A stretch of DNA of 64,000 bases from Ryuthela nishihirai (Eukaryota > Arthropoda > Arachnida > Araneae > Heptathelidae): positions 76,567,501-76,631,500 of the forward strand of contig JAWZYU010000011.1 of assembly GCA_038380435.1 (NCBI GenBank), in the 5' to 3' direction. The notes beneath the pieces were generated by a model. That model searched no databases and was not told the origin of the DNA. It saw nothing but the letters and a program-made list of their open reading frames with translations. A program made the translations under genes and the position numbers. Shown piece after piece: positions 21,523 to 32,612 of the stretch (within the stretch, counting starts at the first letter, position 1; each line of letters starts with the position of its first letter).

Positions 21523-21810
21523 TCAGATGATGAAAAGCAGCATTACTGTTCCATTAAAAATTGATAAGAATCTATGAAATACAAAGTTCCAAGGGAGAAT
21601 GCTGTTTACCATATTATTGGGAACACAATTAATCTTCTTATTTTTGATCATTCCTTGTATACTAAAATGGCTGTCCTTTAGGTTATGAAATATAACTGGA
21701 ACATTATTAGGGAGCTTGAAAATTGGGATGACACGCATTATGAGCGCCTCCTCGGAGAAGTGCTAAAACTATGTGTCAGATACTATGAAATTGATTCCTA
21801 GTATGTTTAC
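21523..21810 (-). pseudogene. Protein-primed family B DNA polymerase fragment (Polinton type)
   Basis: On the minus strand two frames together show the conserved junction before and within the exonuclease region of DNA_pol_B_2 polymerases. At about 21730-21760 one frame reads RGGAHNAC, the RGAAHxxCN-type motif. The next frame, from 21738 down, reads PVIFHNLKDSHF, matching the PVxFHNLxGYDSH block, then INCVPNNM, matching the IPxNxEKY block. The frame ends at a stop near 21523. A frameshift lies between the two motifs, and the Gly-Tyr before the Asp of the exonuclease motif is lost. Upstream, 21769-21954 is open but not clearly polymerase. No polymerase palm motifs were seen. The gene would replicate the element from protein-primed ends; this piece is dead. 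Confidence 0.66.
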
Positions 21811-21961
21811 ACAGCTCCTGCCTTCATACCCGAAGATGACAAATATAGTTGATAAACTACAATGTACCTTTTTGGGAGGTATACGAGGGGGAATTTCAGT
21901 GAATCGTTTTAGCACGGCAAGCAACAAGCATTTAGAATGAAAGACCGATTGCAATTTGTTT

Positions 21962-24106
21962 AAACTAACTCTTCAGACGCACGTTTCTCCATAGATTCGT
22001 AAAACTCATTATGTATTCTTTGCTTTCTCTCACACATCTCACAAGATAATTAAAGTTCAAACACTAATACATCTTCCCTATGTGTATCTTTCTAATAAAA
22101 ACCATACGACCAAAGTAGATAAATCGCAAGCATCATCTGCATCAGATCTGATTCCATATATTTGCTAATTCATTACGACAAAAATCTCACAATAGCCTGA
22201 AATGGACAGTACTTTACCTACGACACAGCGTGTGACTAGGTCGTTTAATCAAATTACATGCATAAACGAAAATTGGAAAAACAACGAAATGGTTGGTATT
22301 TTCAATGAGAATCACTAAAATGTAAAGGGTATTGGAATATCTGTAAATACACACACATTTCAGTGGATAGGTGAATATTTTCACAATTCTTTGGAAGGCA
22401 CAATAACTGTAAAACATACTGTGACGAGAGAGAAAGTATAAAAATGCAGTGGGATGGTTGTAAAAAACGCTTCAAAACAGCAAATTACAGCGCAAATACT
22501 GTAAGATAGAAAAAACGACTATTAACAAACGCCATCTAGTGTGTAAAATAAGTGAGCCTAAGGAGTAACTGATAAAAGTCACTCTTTAGCGGAAGGAGTA
22601 ATACAGGAAAATCATAAAATATTAAGGTCCCACTCTAGTAAATCACGGTCCACTGCGTACACACGGATGGATGAATATCACAAAATACTTTGCATATAGC
22701 AAACATCAGTAAAGAACCACAGATGTTTGGAAATTTAAAATCTGAAAACTCGTTGTTTATAAGAAAACAACAATATTTTCAGTATTTCCATGAAAAGTCG
22801 GGTCGCAGAATCGATCCGCTAGACCTAACTTTGCATTCTCTGACTTCATCCACCGATGAAACGTAACGTAAGCTGTCTCGGCGGTTATTCCAAGGCTCTT
22901 TCACACGCTCTTTTCAGAGTTACCGGTCCCACTTCTACGTTTCAATAAGCGCATAAATGTGTGTGAAGGTGGCTATTTTTCGTTGCAAACACAAGTTTTT
23001 CGACAAAGATAGGGTGTTTCACTACAATCTAACACACGCATTTTCACGTGTAAGAATCGGTTTAGTTATTTTTCCCTGCATATTTCTATACTAGTGTGGA
23101 ATTCTTAGAACAAGTGGTACTATGTTCGTGTGAAAGTGGTTCTGGCAAGCACACGTTTTTTGATAATGTGATGCACCCTGTTTGGAAAGAACACTGTCTA
23201 TGGAGCATCTCTCCTGTAAATTCCATAAGCATAATGCTTCGCGATTCTGAGGCCCCCATAACTGATTGACAATACTTTGCGTTTACAGGACCTAACGCAT
23301 AAAGTCTTTCACACTTCAAACTCAATCATCACATTTCAGAAAGAAAGACGATTGAAAATGAAAGGAGAAGCGTAAGAAAAGCGTCCCACCCAGCATTCTC
23401 ACATTAAAGGAAAACGTAAGCATTCATCGCCTCAAAACAACTAAGACAGAGGGCGCCATGTGCCAGCTTGAAAGGCCGCAAGAAGGCTGGTAACAATGGT
23501 TTAACCATCCATTTTTAAGTATTAGGGCGTTCATGTTACATTTCTTACAACAACGTTCATATCTAATGAAGATGGAACATTCACTTTTTGTGTAAGCATG
23601 TGAATATTACATTTCATCAACATTCATTTTTCGTGTAACCATATGAATATTACATTTTATCTGTATGTGAACCAAACATTCACTTGAGAAGAATATTTTA
23701 AAAACATCAGTGTGAACTCATGGATACATAAAACGTGTCTCCTTCTTGTGTCTCTTCATATCTATATACTATTCTTACGAACACAAAAGATAGAACTTTC
23801 GAAGGAAGATGATCAGTGCAACAGTTAAAAAACTGATTTCCTGTGTTTTGGGGCTTTTCACCAATGCCATCTAGTGGCAAATATGTTGACTGTCTGATTC
23901 GAGTAAAAACAAGATTATTAGTTTTAAGCAGTATGTTTATGAATATGTAGGAGAATGTTTCTCTGATCTTATGCAAAGTATATTCTTGTGTGGTGTATGG
24001 TATTATTCAACGGATGTCTTTCTAAGTGTATGCATATATCCGTGCAATGGACTAAGTTTTTCCTCACACATTTGTTTCATCTCTGTAATTGTATGTTTGT
24101 GCGTGC
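21962..24106. other. Polinton-like element interior, mostly unassigned
   Basis: Frames are short and overlap without clear domains. On the minus strand between about 22860 and 23330, fragments such as TPYLC, KTCVC and KTCAC recur at spacings loosely like C2H2 zinc fingers. The resemblance is weak. Two 55-60-bp related blocks with ATGAATATTACATTT occur at about 23590-23660. Confidence 0.3.
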
Positions 24107-24206
24107 GTATGCTTTCATGTTTGTGTGTGCGTGTGTATGTTTCTGTGTGTGGGTGAGTGTGTGCGTGCGTGCGTGCGTATGTTTTCATGTGTGTGTGTGT
24201 ATACGT
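24107..24206. repeat. TG-rich microsatellite
   Basis: Alternating TG with CG interruptions (GTGTGTGCGTGTG-type runs). It makes long artificial frames in several phases. It lies directly outside the hairpin that follows. Confidence 0.9.
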
Positions 24207-25105
24207 CTTCATATCTCTCTCTCGGTGTGTCTATGTGTATATGTTATCGCATGTGTACGTGTGCGTTTGTTCACATGCAAGAAGAAACATATTGTCTTAC
24301 AGACACTTGCTTGCTACAGAAGAAGCTAACGATTTAAAAGGAGACTAGTGATTATGCAAAATATTTCATCACAGATCTTAACTTGAATATGCATATTTCA
24401 AGAGGTGTAAGGAATTTTCTTCAACACGTTCGAACATTTTTTTTGAGAACGACTGCCTTACGTTACGCTTCCTGACAGATGTCTCGTAACGAACACAACG
24501 GGTGTGCTAAACTTCTTAATATTGACGAAATATAGATATGAATATGTACTAAATAAATGCTAATAGTGCTAGAAATCCAGTTGTTTCAAAAAAGAGGACC
24601 TTTCATTGTACAAGGATTTTTTCAGGAGTATTACGTTTTATCACCCTTCGCCCCCTTGCGCGAAACAACAGGATTTCGATCGTTTCAAGTCATGGTTCAG
24701 ATGCTAGTATCTCTCCGTTTCATTCTTAACGCATCAGGATGTTGTGTTATTCTAAGTTTGAAATATTCTCGGTTGTATGTCCTCTTCTGTATTAGCAAAA
24801 AACACACCCGTTTTGTTCGTTACGAGACATCTGTCAGGAAGCGTAACGTAAGGCAGTCGTTCTCAAAAAAAAATATTCGAACGTGTTGAAGAAAAATCCT
24901 TACACCTCCTGAAATATGCGTATTCAAGTTAAGATCTGTGATGAAATATTTTGCATAACCACTAGTTTCGTTTTAAATTGTTAGCTTCTTCTGTAGCAAG
25001 CAAGTGTCTGTAAGACAATATGTTTATTCTGGCATGTGAACAAACGCACACGTACACATACGATAACATATACACATAGACACACCGACAGAGAGAGAGA
25101 CAAGA
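24207..25105. repeat. Large hairpin: 300-bp inverted arms around a 296-bp loop
   Basis: 24207-24506 and 24803-25105 are reverse complements with only scattered differences (inner ends CGGGTGTG / CACACCCG). The loop 24507-24802 has no recognised gene. The right arm ends three bases before the right arm of the Polinton-like element starts at 25109, so the two inverted structures are stacked. It may be a fold-back element or an inversion-duplication inside the Polinton. Confidence 0.93.
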
Positions 25106-25108
25106 AGC

Positions 25109-26495
25109 CATATCACACATAATGACGAATAAGTTTTTAAAAGAGATTTTTTACCCAATGGCATTTTCTGTGGGAAAAACAGTTACTGCCGGATAGTCCT
25201 TCTTCTAGTAAAAATGCGACAACCAACAGTAATGGAGTTAAAAGAAATAAGCGTTACTGAAACGGACTGAAAAATACGACGGTTATAAAAATACGTATAT
25301 TAATATGAAAGGACTATCGGATTCATTATAAGAAATACGTATACGCAGGAAAAAGCTAGTTATAAAGAATACGAAGGTTGTAAAAAACGTAGGATAATAA
25401 AAAAACCTAGGTTAATATCTGAAATATAAAACTCAAGCTGTAATAAAGAGATACGTAATTTATAGTGATGGGCTATACCCCGTTTGAGACACATCTTAGC
25501 CCCGTCATTAGTACAAAGCATAGTCTAGTGCGATAACGTCTGGCTATTGACACCTAGGTAGCAGGTTCAAAACACGGTGTTTGAAGCAATTTTTTTTTTA
25601 AATACAGGAGACGTACTAAAGTTATAGGTCACCATATTACCCCTTTTTACATCATGACGAATAAGTTTTTAAGATTTTGTTTTTTGCCCATTGGTGTTTT
25701 CTGTGGGACAGTCTTTTAAAACTGTAGATTTGTCCTTCTTCTAGTCACGGAGCTCATTATAAGAAATACGTAGAAAAAACTAGTTATAAAGAATACGAAG
25801 GTTGTAAAAAAAAACGTAGGATAATGAAAAAACCTAGGTTAATATCTGAAATATAAAACTCATGCTGTAATAAAGAGATACGTGATTTATACGCAATGAC
25901 GCTATCGGTACTGAGGTAGCAGGTTCAAGTCACGCTGTGGGAAGGATATTTTTTTAAATACAGGAGATGTACTAAAAATAGTATGGATGTTGGATGAGAC
26001 CGATTGAATGTTCAAAAACTGATTTGTTTTAGAGAGGGGAGGGCTTAAATTATAGGTGGGTCAACCAGGGGGGTCTATGAAGAGGGCTTAAAATATGGGT
26101 TAATCAGGGGAAAAACAAGGAAAATCGAGACTATTCGAGAAGGGGAGCTTAAAATATAGATCGGGTCTGAAATAAAAAAATCGAGACTATTCGAGAAGGG
26201 GAGCTTAAAATATAGGTGGGGTCTGAAATCAAGAAAAATCGAGACTATTCGAAAAGGGGGCTTAAAATATAGGTCAACCAGGGGGTCTACTGAAGAGGAC
26301 TTAAAATATGGTCAGTTGCGACATAGGGGTCAAAGTCCAATCTGAGAAGGCAACGTGGACGATTGCAACACGGGTCAATTTCCGGTCGATTGCAACATAG
26401 GGGTCAAAGTTCAATCTGAGAAGGCAACGTGGACAGTTGCAACATAACACGGACCGGAAGTGGGCGGAGTCGGCCTATAGTGGGACCCTACTACT
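25109..26495. repeat. Right inverted-repeat arm of the Polinton-like element
   Basis: Reverse complement of the left arm from CATATCACACATAATGACG inward to the outer tip CCCTACTACT. It has two of the large units (boundary near 25615), a tRNA-like segment at 25516-25587, about four of the 57-62-bp units and two 74-bp units. It is therefore about 0.6 kb shorter than the left arm. Confidence 0.93.
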
Positions 26496-26501
26496 ATGGT
26501 C

Positions 26502-26884
26502 TTTGCACAAACCTTTGTAACTGTCCCATCATTGAATGTTATCATCTGCACTGTGACACTCTGTTCCAATGTTATCATACTGGAGAGGCAGTCTCACTTT
26601 GAACATCAACTACCTGGATACAGATAAAATTATCCTTTTGTCTGTAAGTTTTATCGGTTTTGATATAGTTCTGGTACACATGTGTGATGATCACATGCGG
26701 AAATTCCAGAGGTTCTGCATTCGTAGATATGGAAAACCCCATTTTCCTCGTACCGACTATCTTCCCACAATCGAACTCGCTCAGGTCGCCATGTTTACCT
26801 GTTATAACAGCCGCTTTTACGCTATACAGCAGGTAGGTTTGTAGCAACCTATTTAGAGGTTGCAAGGGATTTCTGCTGACCAAT
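26502..26884 (-). pseudogene. Tc1-like transposase, N-terminal part (split by the Polinton-like element)
   Basis: The minus frame 26883-26575 includes HGDLSEFDCGKIVGTRKMGF and SISTNAEPLEFPHVIITHVY, the first HTH of a Tc1 paired-like domain. Following frames continue towards 26502 (TFNDGTVTKVCAK). Beyond the inserted element the same protein resumes at 15867. The 6-bp duplication explains the break exactly. Confidence 0.8.
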
Positions 26885-26988
26885 TATTGCCACGGAGTAG
26901 GACGGGTTTGTAAATGGGTGCGATGTATATAAGAAATTGTGCTCTCAGTGTATATTAGATTAGCAGATTTATTCGGACTTACTCGGGT

Positions 26989-27190
26989 TTGAAACTGTCC
27001 AAAGTGGTTAGCACTTTTGATTACTGATCAAAGGGACCTGGAGTTTGAACCCCAGAAAGACATGATGTTTGTGTTGTTTTTCTGCTGAGGTCTCGCTTTC
27101 CTCACAGACCTTCAACTCTGTCATATAATATATCATTGTATAAATTGAGAGGCTCCTGTCAGACCTCTGTGGCAAACAGCTGTTTAGGGA
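26989..27190 (+). repeat. SINE-B copy 1 (tRNA-like head)
   Basis: The tRNA-like head has box A-like AAGTGGTTAGCACTTTTGA, a perfect 5-bp anticodon-type stem (TTTGA TTACTGA TCAAA, anticodon position ACT) and box B-like GGAGTTTGAACCCCAG. The body, TTTGTGTTGTTTTTCTGCTG then GAGGTCTCGC, is shared with 30990-31150. It is read as a short tRNA-derived SINE. Confidence 0.7.
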
Positions 27191-27938
27191 ATTTTTTTTA
27201 AATTATATAACAGATGGCAAGCTTCACGTCGCAAGATTTCATTTGGCATTACACTCATTACGATCGACCTGTAAATTGCGAGAACCAATAAAGTTTCACT
27301 CCTTCTTTTAAGAGAGGTATGAAATTTTAAAATTATATTTATATAGTCGATGGCACACTCCACGTCGCAATCATGAAATTACTAAACACAAAAAGAGTCA
27401 CACAAAATAGCTCCTTTCTTCGTGTGCTATTTGGAATTCTGGTGTCAGTTCGTGCTTTTATTCATTGTTGAAAATTAAATTCGCGTGATAAAGCGCGCTA
27501 ACCACATTGACGCGGGACGGGCTTTATATATTAGATAACTGTTAATTTTTTTGCGTTACTACAGAAGCATGCAAATTATTCTTATAACGGTTACTGAAAT
27601 ACAATTGGCAACCCAATCCGATTGTAACGAATCAGTGGAACTGGTAAAATAGGTTCGGTTCTCTCTTTACGAAACTCGCCTCTGAAATATGAATTTTAAG
27701 TAATTTCAAAAACATTCATTTCAATGCCGTAAAAAACTAGTTGCTACATACAAGTCTGGTAGATATACATAATGAATCTAACCTTTATTTCATTGCTCAA
27801 ACTAAGCTCTTACGAACGAATTATTTTTAGCCATTCTCACTTTTTATGTAAATAACTTATTTTCGTAACGATTATATACTTGCAAATAATATCTGCTTGA
27901 ATATTACTAGGAGGATTAAGGATGGCCTGATACCCTGG
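27191..27938. other. Spacer with a faint two-copy repeat
   Basis: The phrase GGCAAGCTTCACGTCGCAAG (about 27214) and a close variant (GGCACACTCCACGTCGCAAT, about 27352) recur about 140 bp apart. No gene was seen. Confidence 0.4.
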
Positions 27939-28060
27939 CCTAGGGGGCCCAGGTCCCGGTCCTCAAGTAGCTTAGCTTCTAAAGCCTAGGGAGCCCGGTC
28001 CTCAAGGGCTTAGCTTCTAAAGCCTAGGGGGCCCGGTCCTCAAGGGATTAGCTTCTAAAA
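27939..28060. repeat. 38-bp GC-rich tandem repeat, 3 copies
   Basis: Units start CCTAGGGAGCCCGGTCCTCA and end TTAGCTTCTAAAG. Two are 38 bp (27985-28022, 28023-28060) and the first is 46 bp (27939-27984). Confidence 0.92.
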
Positions 28061-28149
28061 CCTAATGCGTTTTTAAATAGAATTAATAATCATCATCTTT
28101 TGCATTCACAGCGATCATTAGGTTTATTTGAAACCACTATCTCTGCTGT

Positions 28150-28285
28150 TGTATTCTGCTTACTGGGTATATGGGAAAAGTTGTCTCGTGCTGGGTGGGA
28201 TCCGAACCCACAAACTCCTGATAATATGTCAGATTCTCTGACCCCTGAGTTACCTGTCACTGACGACGATTTTCCTTGTTGCTGT
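28150..28285 (-). repeat. tRNA-like segment, third SINE type or tRNA relic
   Basis: On the minus strand, AGGTAACTCAGGGGTCAGAG resembles box A. GTGGGTTCGGATCCCAC is a perfect 5-bp T-arm with a proper loop. The anticodon arm is poor and no acceptor stem closes, so this is not a working tRNA gene. Confidence 0.55.
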
Positions 28286-28537
28286 TGTTAATTTGCAATA
28301 TTTAATAATTTTTCTAACTTATGCGACCTTTGGAATTAGTGACAACGAAATAAATTTATGAAACGCTTATAAATTGCTGGTTATGAACTTATAACAACAT
28401 AATTTACAGTTACGACATAAATTAAAGTTAGTAGCTATAGAGCCTAAGAATAATTTTTCTCTCAGTTCGCTATTAAGACTTTTAAGTGGCATACAATTGC
28501 CGTCAATAAGAGTGGCATACTTAAAAAAAAAGTTCAC

Positions 28538-28585
28538 TAAAGTATTCAGTAAAGTATTCAGTAAAGTATTCAATAAAGTATCATT
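28538..28585. repeat. 12-bp tandem repeat, about 4 copies
   Basis: TAAAGTATTCAG repeated four times with small changes in the last unit. Confidence 0.85.
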
Positions 28586-30989
28586 TATGATTAATTTCTG
28601 GTAGCAAGACGGGCCCTAAAATCTTGAACTCCCCGGAGCCCAGATTTCTGGAAATGACCCTGATTACTCCTGCCAATAATGGCCTTAGATCAGAGAATAT
28701 TTTATGCCAGACCCCCAAAATTCTGTTGCGTGGTCATTACATAATTGAAACGTTGAAGGGAGAGGCAAAGCACGGTCCTGTACTCCACGAATCTTAAGGC
28801 ACCACCGCCGCTGTCCTTATCTTCAGTTTTCTTGTATTTTCTACATTTCCCACAATACCATTTTCCCTTCTTCCTTGTTCACCAAATAATTTATTAGAAC
28901 ACAAAAAAGTAGAAATTCCGCTATTGTTAGAGCACAAATGAGAAAAGTGTCCATACCGATGTTGGTTTGTGATTAAAATTTGTTTGGGGTGCTTTGACTA
29001 GCACAGTCAAGGCTCGGATGTAAAGAACTATTTTGGGGAGATGCCTAATATTGAATTCAACCGAATCGGACTGAAAAAACTTTCCACAATGTATACATAT
29101 ATTTTTTTTTTCAACTATTCTCGAAACACATTATTTAGCAAAACATTACGGGGGAAAACACAAACTCGGAAAGTCGTTTTGGTCCTTTCTAGTCCTATTC
29201 TGCATTTGCCCCACCAAATAAAAATTACATATACAGTATATGTGTCTTTTCCTGTCCGTTTTAGTGGTATTTTAAAACGCTATTCATAAAAAATATGTCT
29301 AATATCTAGTTTTACTATTTTTTACTACATTCGATTATAAATTTATATACATTATTTGAAACTGAATTATATTGTAATACAATACAATAATTAATTTGGC
29401 CACTCACTTTAAACTTTTTAAGCATCGTTTTATAAGTAGTTCCGAACCTTTTCTGGCCAAGCCTCTTTTTGAATTGATCTTTATTGGTACTTTTATCAAG
29501 TATTATTTTTCTGTTGCATAGAATTGAATTAACTTTTCTGCTATAAAACTAGTTGAAAAATTATTTTTCTTATGTACGAATTTTCGGAAACATTCCCGTT
29601 GCGAACCACTGGTTCAGGTGATTTCAAAATTTCAAACATATATATATACCTGAAAATATCTAACATCGTGCTATTTTGACCAGTGTTCGTTAAAAGTGGT
29701 TAAAGAGATAACAATGTTAAAAGTGGTTAAACATATTTCTCAGTTAAAGGAATATGAAATTTGAATAGAAATATTAAAAAATCGAGTTTGTCACAGAAGT
29801 GTAATATATTTAAAGTATTTTATTTGAAAAGAATTCGAAATGGTAAACAAGTCTCGAAAAGAGTCTCGTTTATTCAACGACAGACGAGACTACATCGACC
29901 ACTTCTTCTCTCACCCAACTCTGTCTGAATAATCCCTAGGCAGTGGAAACATTAGTCACATGATGCTAGAATTCAAAATAAAGCAGATTCGTCAACTTGG
30001 CCTCTTTCTCTGCAGCTGTCAGCTTTATATAATAAAGAGGTTAATATTTTACAGCAGATATATTATTAAACAGCAGTATTGTTTAAAGGTTTCTGTGCCT
30101 TTCCTATGATTACACAGAGTAATTTTATGCACACTAGATTAAAGCTTTCAGCACTGTAATTTTGTGTAGGTTTTCAATAAGCAATATTTAAATTAATGAA
30201 TTCCCTTTATCAAAAAGTACTGGAATTTGGTTTCCATTTATGTAAGTATTTTTAATATTGGAGAAAACACTAAAGTCTTAATTATTTTAGTTTTAATTTA
30301 CTTATCATGTTTTTTTTTAAATATGCCAAAAATGCTCATGAAACAACAGACCCTTTAAAAATCAGCGATGTGTATGCCTTTCCCTCTGGATTTTTTTTAT
30401 ATCTCCATCTCTCTCACCACGAGGATGCTAAGCGATAGCTCTTCCCTGGATACGGAAGACGAGCACGCGAAAGTCTGATAAGTGAGAGCCAACAAGACAA
30501 AACATGCAGACAGAGGTCGACTGCCCTGGCGGCCATAAAAAGTACTGTCCGCAGAGCTGCTCAAAGTAGTCGACGTTCGCTAACGTCGTTAGTTGTGTTT
30601 GTCCTGCTTGCAATGCCTGATCAGCGAAGCAACTCGAAAAAATCTCTTTTTTCTTCATCCAACTGCCACTTACTCCTGAGCACTTAAGGTCTACTGTTTT
30701 GACTGGCGGTTCTATCCAAACACGAAGTTAGCCACCCACTTCAAATAGAGACTCTTAGAGCTTGGTCTGCCAGATAGGAGAAGTAGCAGCAACGTCATCT
30801 TCGAAGAGCAATGTCTTACTGAGCCTGTTGCTCAAAGTTATTTCTCCTCTTTGCCCTCCTCTTTTTCCTATTTCTGCTGTCGTTCCTGCTTATAAACGTA
30901 AAAGATATTTGAATCATGAAGGACAAAGCACAAGGAAAGAATCTTGTGAAACACTCAATGAATTAAAAGTCTTTAAAAGGAATAAATAA
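28586..30989. other. Spacer; GC-richer patch at about 30420-30720
   Basis: Most is AT-rich with no recognised feature. At 30420-30720 the composition becomes more balanced. A TATA-like CCATAAAAAG (about 30533) is followed by GC-balanced sequence and a 76-codon minus frame without domain. This could be an LTR or promoter relic, but is unsupported beyond composition. Confidence 0.3.
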
Positions 30990-31150
30990 ATATCCACTCA
31001 AGCAATTGTTGGCCACAGTGATCTTACAAGAGCCTGTAAGTTTATACACATAGAGATCTGTGAGAAAACGAGACCACAAAAGACAACACAAACCCGAGGC
31101 TCGAACCCAGGTTTTTTTATCAGTACCCAACCACGCCTACTACTCGGTCG
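30990..31150 (-). repeat. SINE-B copy 2, minus strand
   Basis: On the minus strand the head (GTAGTAGGCGTGGTTGGGTA, then box B CTGGGTTCGAGCCTCGG) is followed by TTTGTGTTGTCTTTTGTGG, TCTCG and CTCACAGATC. It aligns with the body of the copy at 26989-27190. Confidence 0.65.
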
Positions 31151-32400
31151 CGAAAAGAGATTTATTTTTAATTTTGATATTCTGAATTTGCGTTTAGTAT
31201 CACGCGTGGTGAACAAGAATCAGATAATTCTTAAATCAGTAACAAATTTTCGTTTACTGTAGAAGCCAAAAGGTTGGACAGAGTTGTTTTAACACTGAGA
31301 GGTCCTGTGCTTAATAAGATAAAAACCAGGTCACAAGAACCGCAAATTTTAAAATGGAGTTTTGGGGAGAGAATATTCTAGACAGCTATTACGATTAGGA
31401 GAGACCCTCTCGTTAAAACTATTAGTCGTGTATGATTTATAATTATTAAATAGCCAATTTTATTACGTAAAAAATAAAAGCTAAGTATTCAACAGGACAC
31501 AAAATAGTTGATTATCCCAGGTGTGAAATTGTTTGAGTAAAGCCTTGTTTATTACTTATTTCTTTGGGGATTAATCTTTTTAAAATGAATGCTTTCATTA
31601 ACTGAATTGGACCAAAACGTAGAATTGACGTCATTTAATGCTTATTTACTTTTGTCTTTTTTCCAGGATGTGAAGAATTGAGGGATGAATTCAGCCAGAA
31701 GAGCAATATTTCAGCAAGTCCAAAGTTAAAAATGAATTTATGTTTTCCTCTGTAATTCATAATATGTTAATTCACAATGATTCTTATTTAGACACAAGTT
31801 GAAAAAAAAGATAAAACTGCAAAACGGTTTCTGAGATGACACGGAAGAAACAGGAAAATAATACACTCAGTGCTCACTAAATTTTGACCACCTTCCTCCA
31901 TGTTACGTCAGTGGAGCTAACTTCGAAGCTCTATAACTTCTAATAAAAAGTTTTGTGACAGAATGGCAACTGAAGACAAATTAAAGATCTCAATTAAATC
32001 TACCTAAACGCGATTTTCAGCAATATTCCCTTAGTATTTAAAGAATTATGAAGTTTAAATATTTACTAACAGCAGCAAAATCTTAGAATTTAACACAAAA
32101 TTTAATTGTAATTTGAATAAAAAGTATTATTTCACACCATTTAATTCAACAGATATACATTTGAAAAGTTAACGCAAATGAGTTTTCGATATTTTTTTAA
32201 TTTTTCGAAGACTTGCATTGTTTATGTTAAATATTGAAAGTGCATAATTCTTTAAGCACTTGAAAAATAATCTTTACAGCATAAATACGATCATTACGGC
32301 ATGATTTTTGGGTGATGAACTTTATCACATCGCTGTAAATCCTTTCTGAATCAGACTCTTCATTCGACTCGTCTGTTTTGTACATAACTTTTATTCTTTT
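31151..32400. other. AT-rich spacer, nothing recognised
   Basis: No frame of note and no repeat that I can support. Confidence 0.4.
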
Positions 32401-32571
32401 TTATTCAGATTCTCAGATTTTGAAATCAAGTAGTATAATACCCCTTAAAGTTGTTGCTTTTTTGGTAGTTTATAAGCAAAATGGATCAATTAGAATTTTT
32501 CTAGACAACTAATTTGAAAAATAATTTTTGGTTCAATGACCTTGAAGTTGTTGGCATTTTTGTTATTTAAT
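32400..32571. repeat. 103-bp satellite, left edge block cut off by a LINE
   Basis: About one and a half diverged monomers are visible: CCCCTTAAAGTTGTTGC, then AGTTTATAAGCAAAATGG, CTAGACAACTAATTTGAAA and a second CTTGAAGTTGTTGGCATTTT. They match the main array starting at 36199. The block ends in TTTGTTATTTAATA where the LINE tail begins. Confidence 0.8.
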
Positions 32572-32612
32572 AATCATCATCATCATCATCATCATCCTCA
32601 AGCAGCCATTGG

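Larger units (their letters stand above)
15874..26495. mobile_element. Decayed Polinton/Maverick-like element with long inverted-repeat arms
   Basis: The element spans 10,622 bp, or about 8.2 kb without the pogo insertion at 18557-21021. Seen directly: identical 6-bp flanks ATGGTC (15868-15873, 26496-26501); exact inverted termini AGTAGTAGGGTCCCACTATA; and arms of about 2.0 kb (left) and 1.4 kb (right) that are reverse complements. Removing it rejoins a Tc1-like transposase. Polintons are known for 6-bp target duplications, long terminal inverted repeats, AG-starting termini with tiny tandem repeats, and a protein-primed family B DNA polymerase. A fragment of such a polymerase lies inside (21523-21810). 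Integrase, packaging ATPase, protease and capsid genes were not recognised. IS3EU-type elements also make 6-bp duplications, but would not explain the polymerase. Polintons are virus-like, and this copy is a fossil. Confidence 0.78.

Noticed and set aside
23971..24348. Several Cys/Val-rich frames of 60-113 codons
   Set aside because: Overlapping phases of a TG-rich microsatellite.
26989..27062. Functional tRNA gene
   Set aside because: Anticodon and T-arm look right, but no acceptor stem closes and the body continues as a repeat shared with 30990-31150.
27905..28640. hAT-type element joining GGATTAAGGATGGCC with GGAAATGACCCTGAT
   Set aside because: The two ends resemble typical hAT-like termini but do not pair well with each other, and no 8-bp duplication was found.
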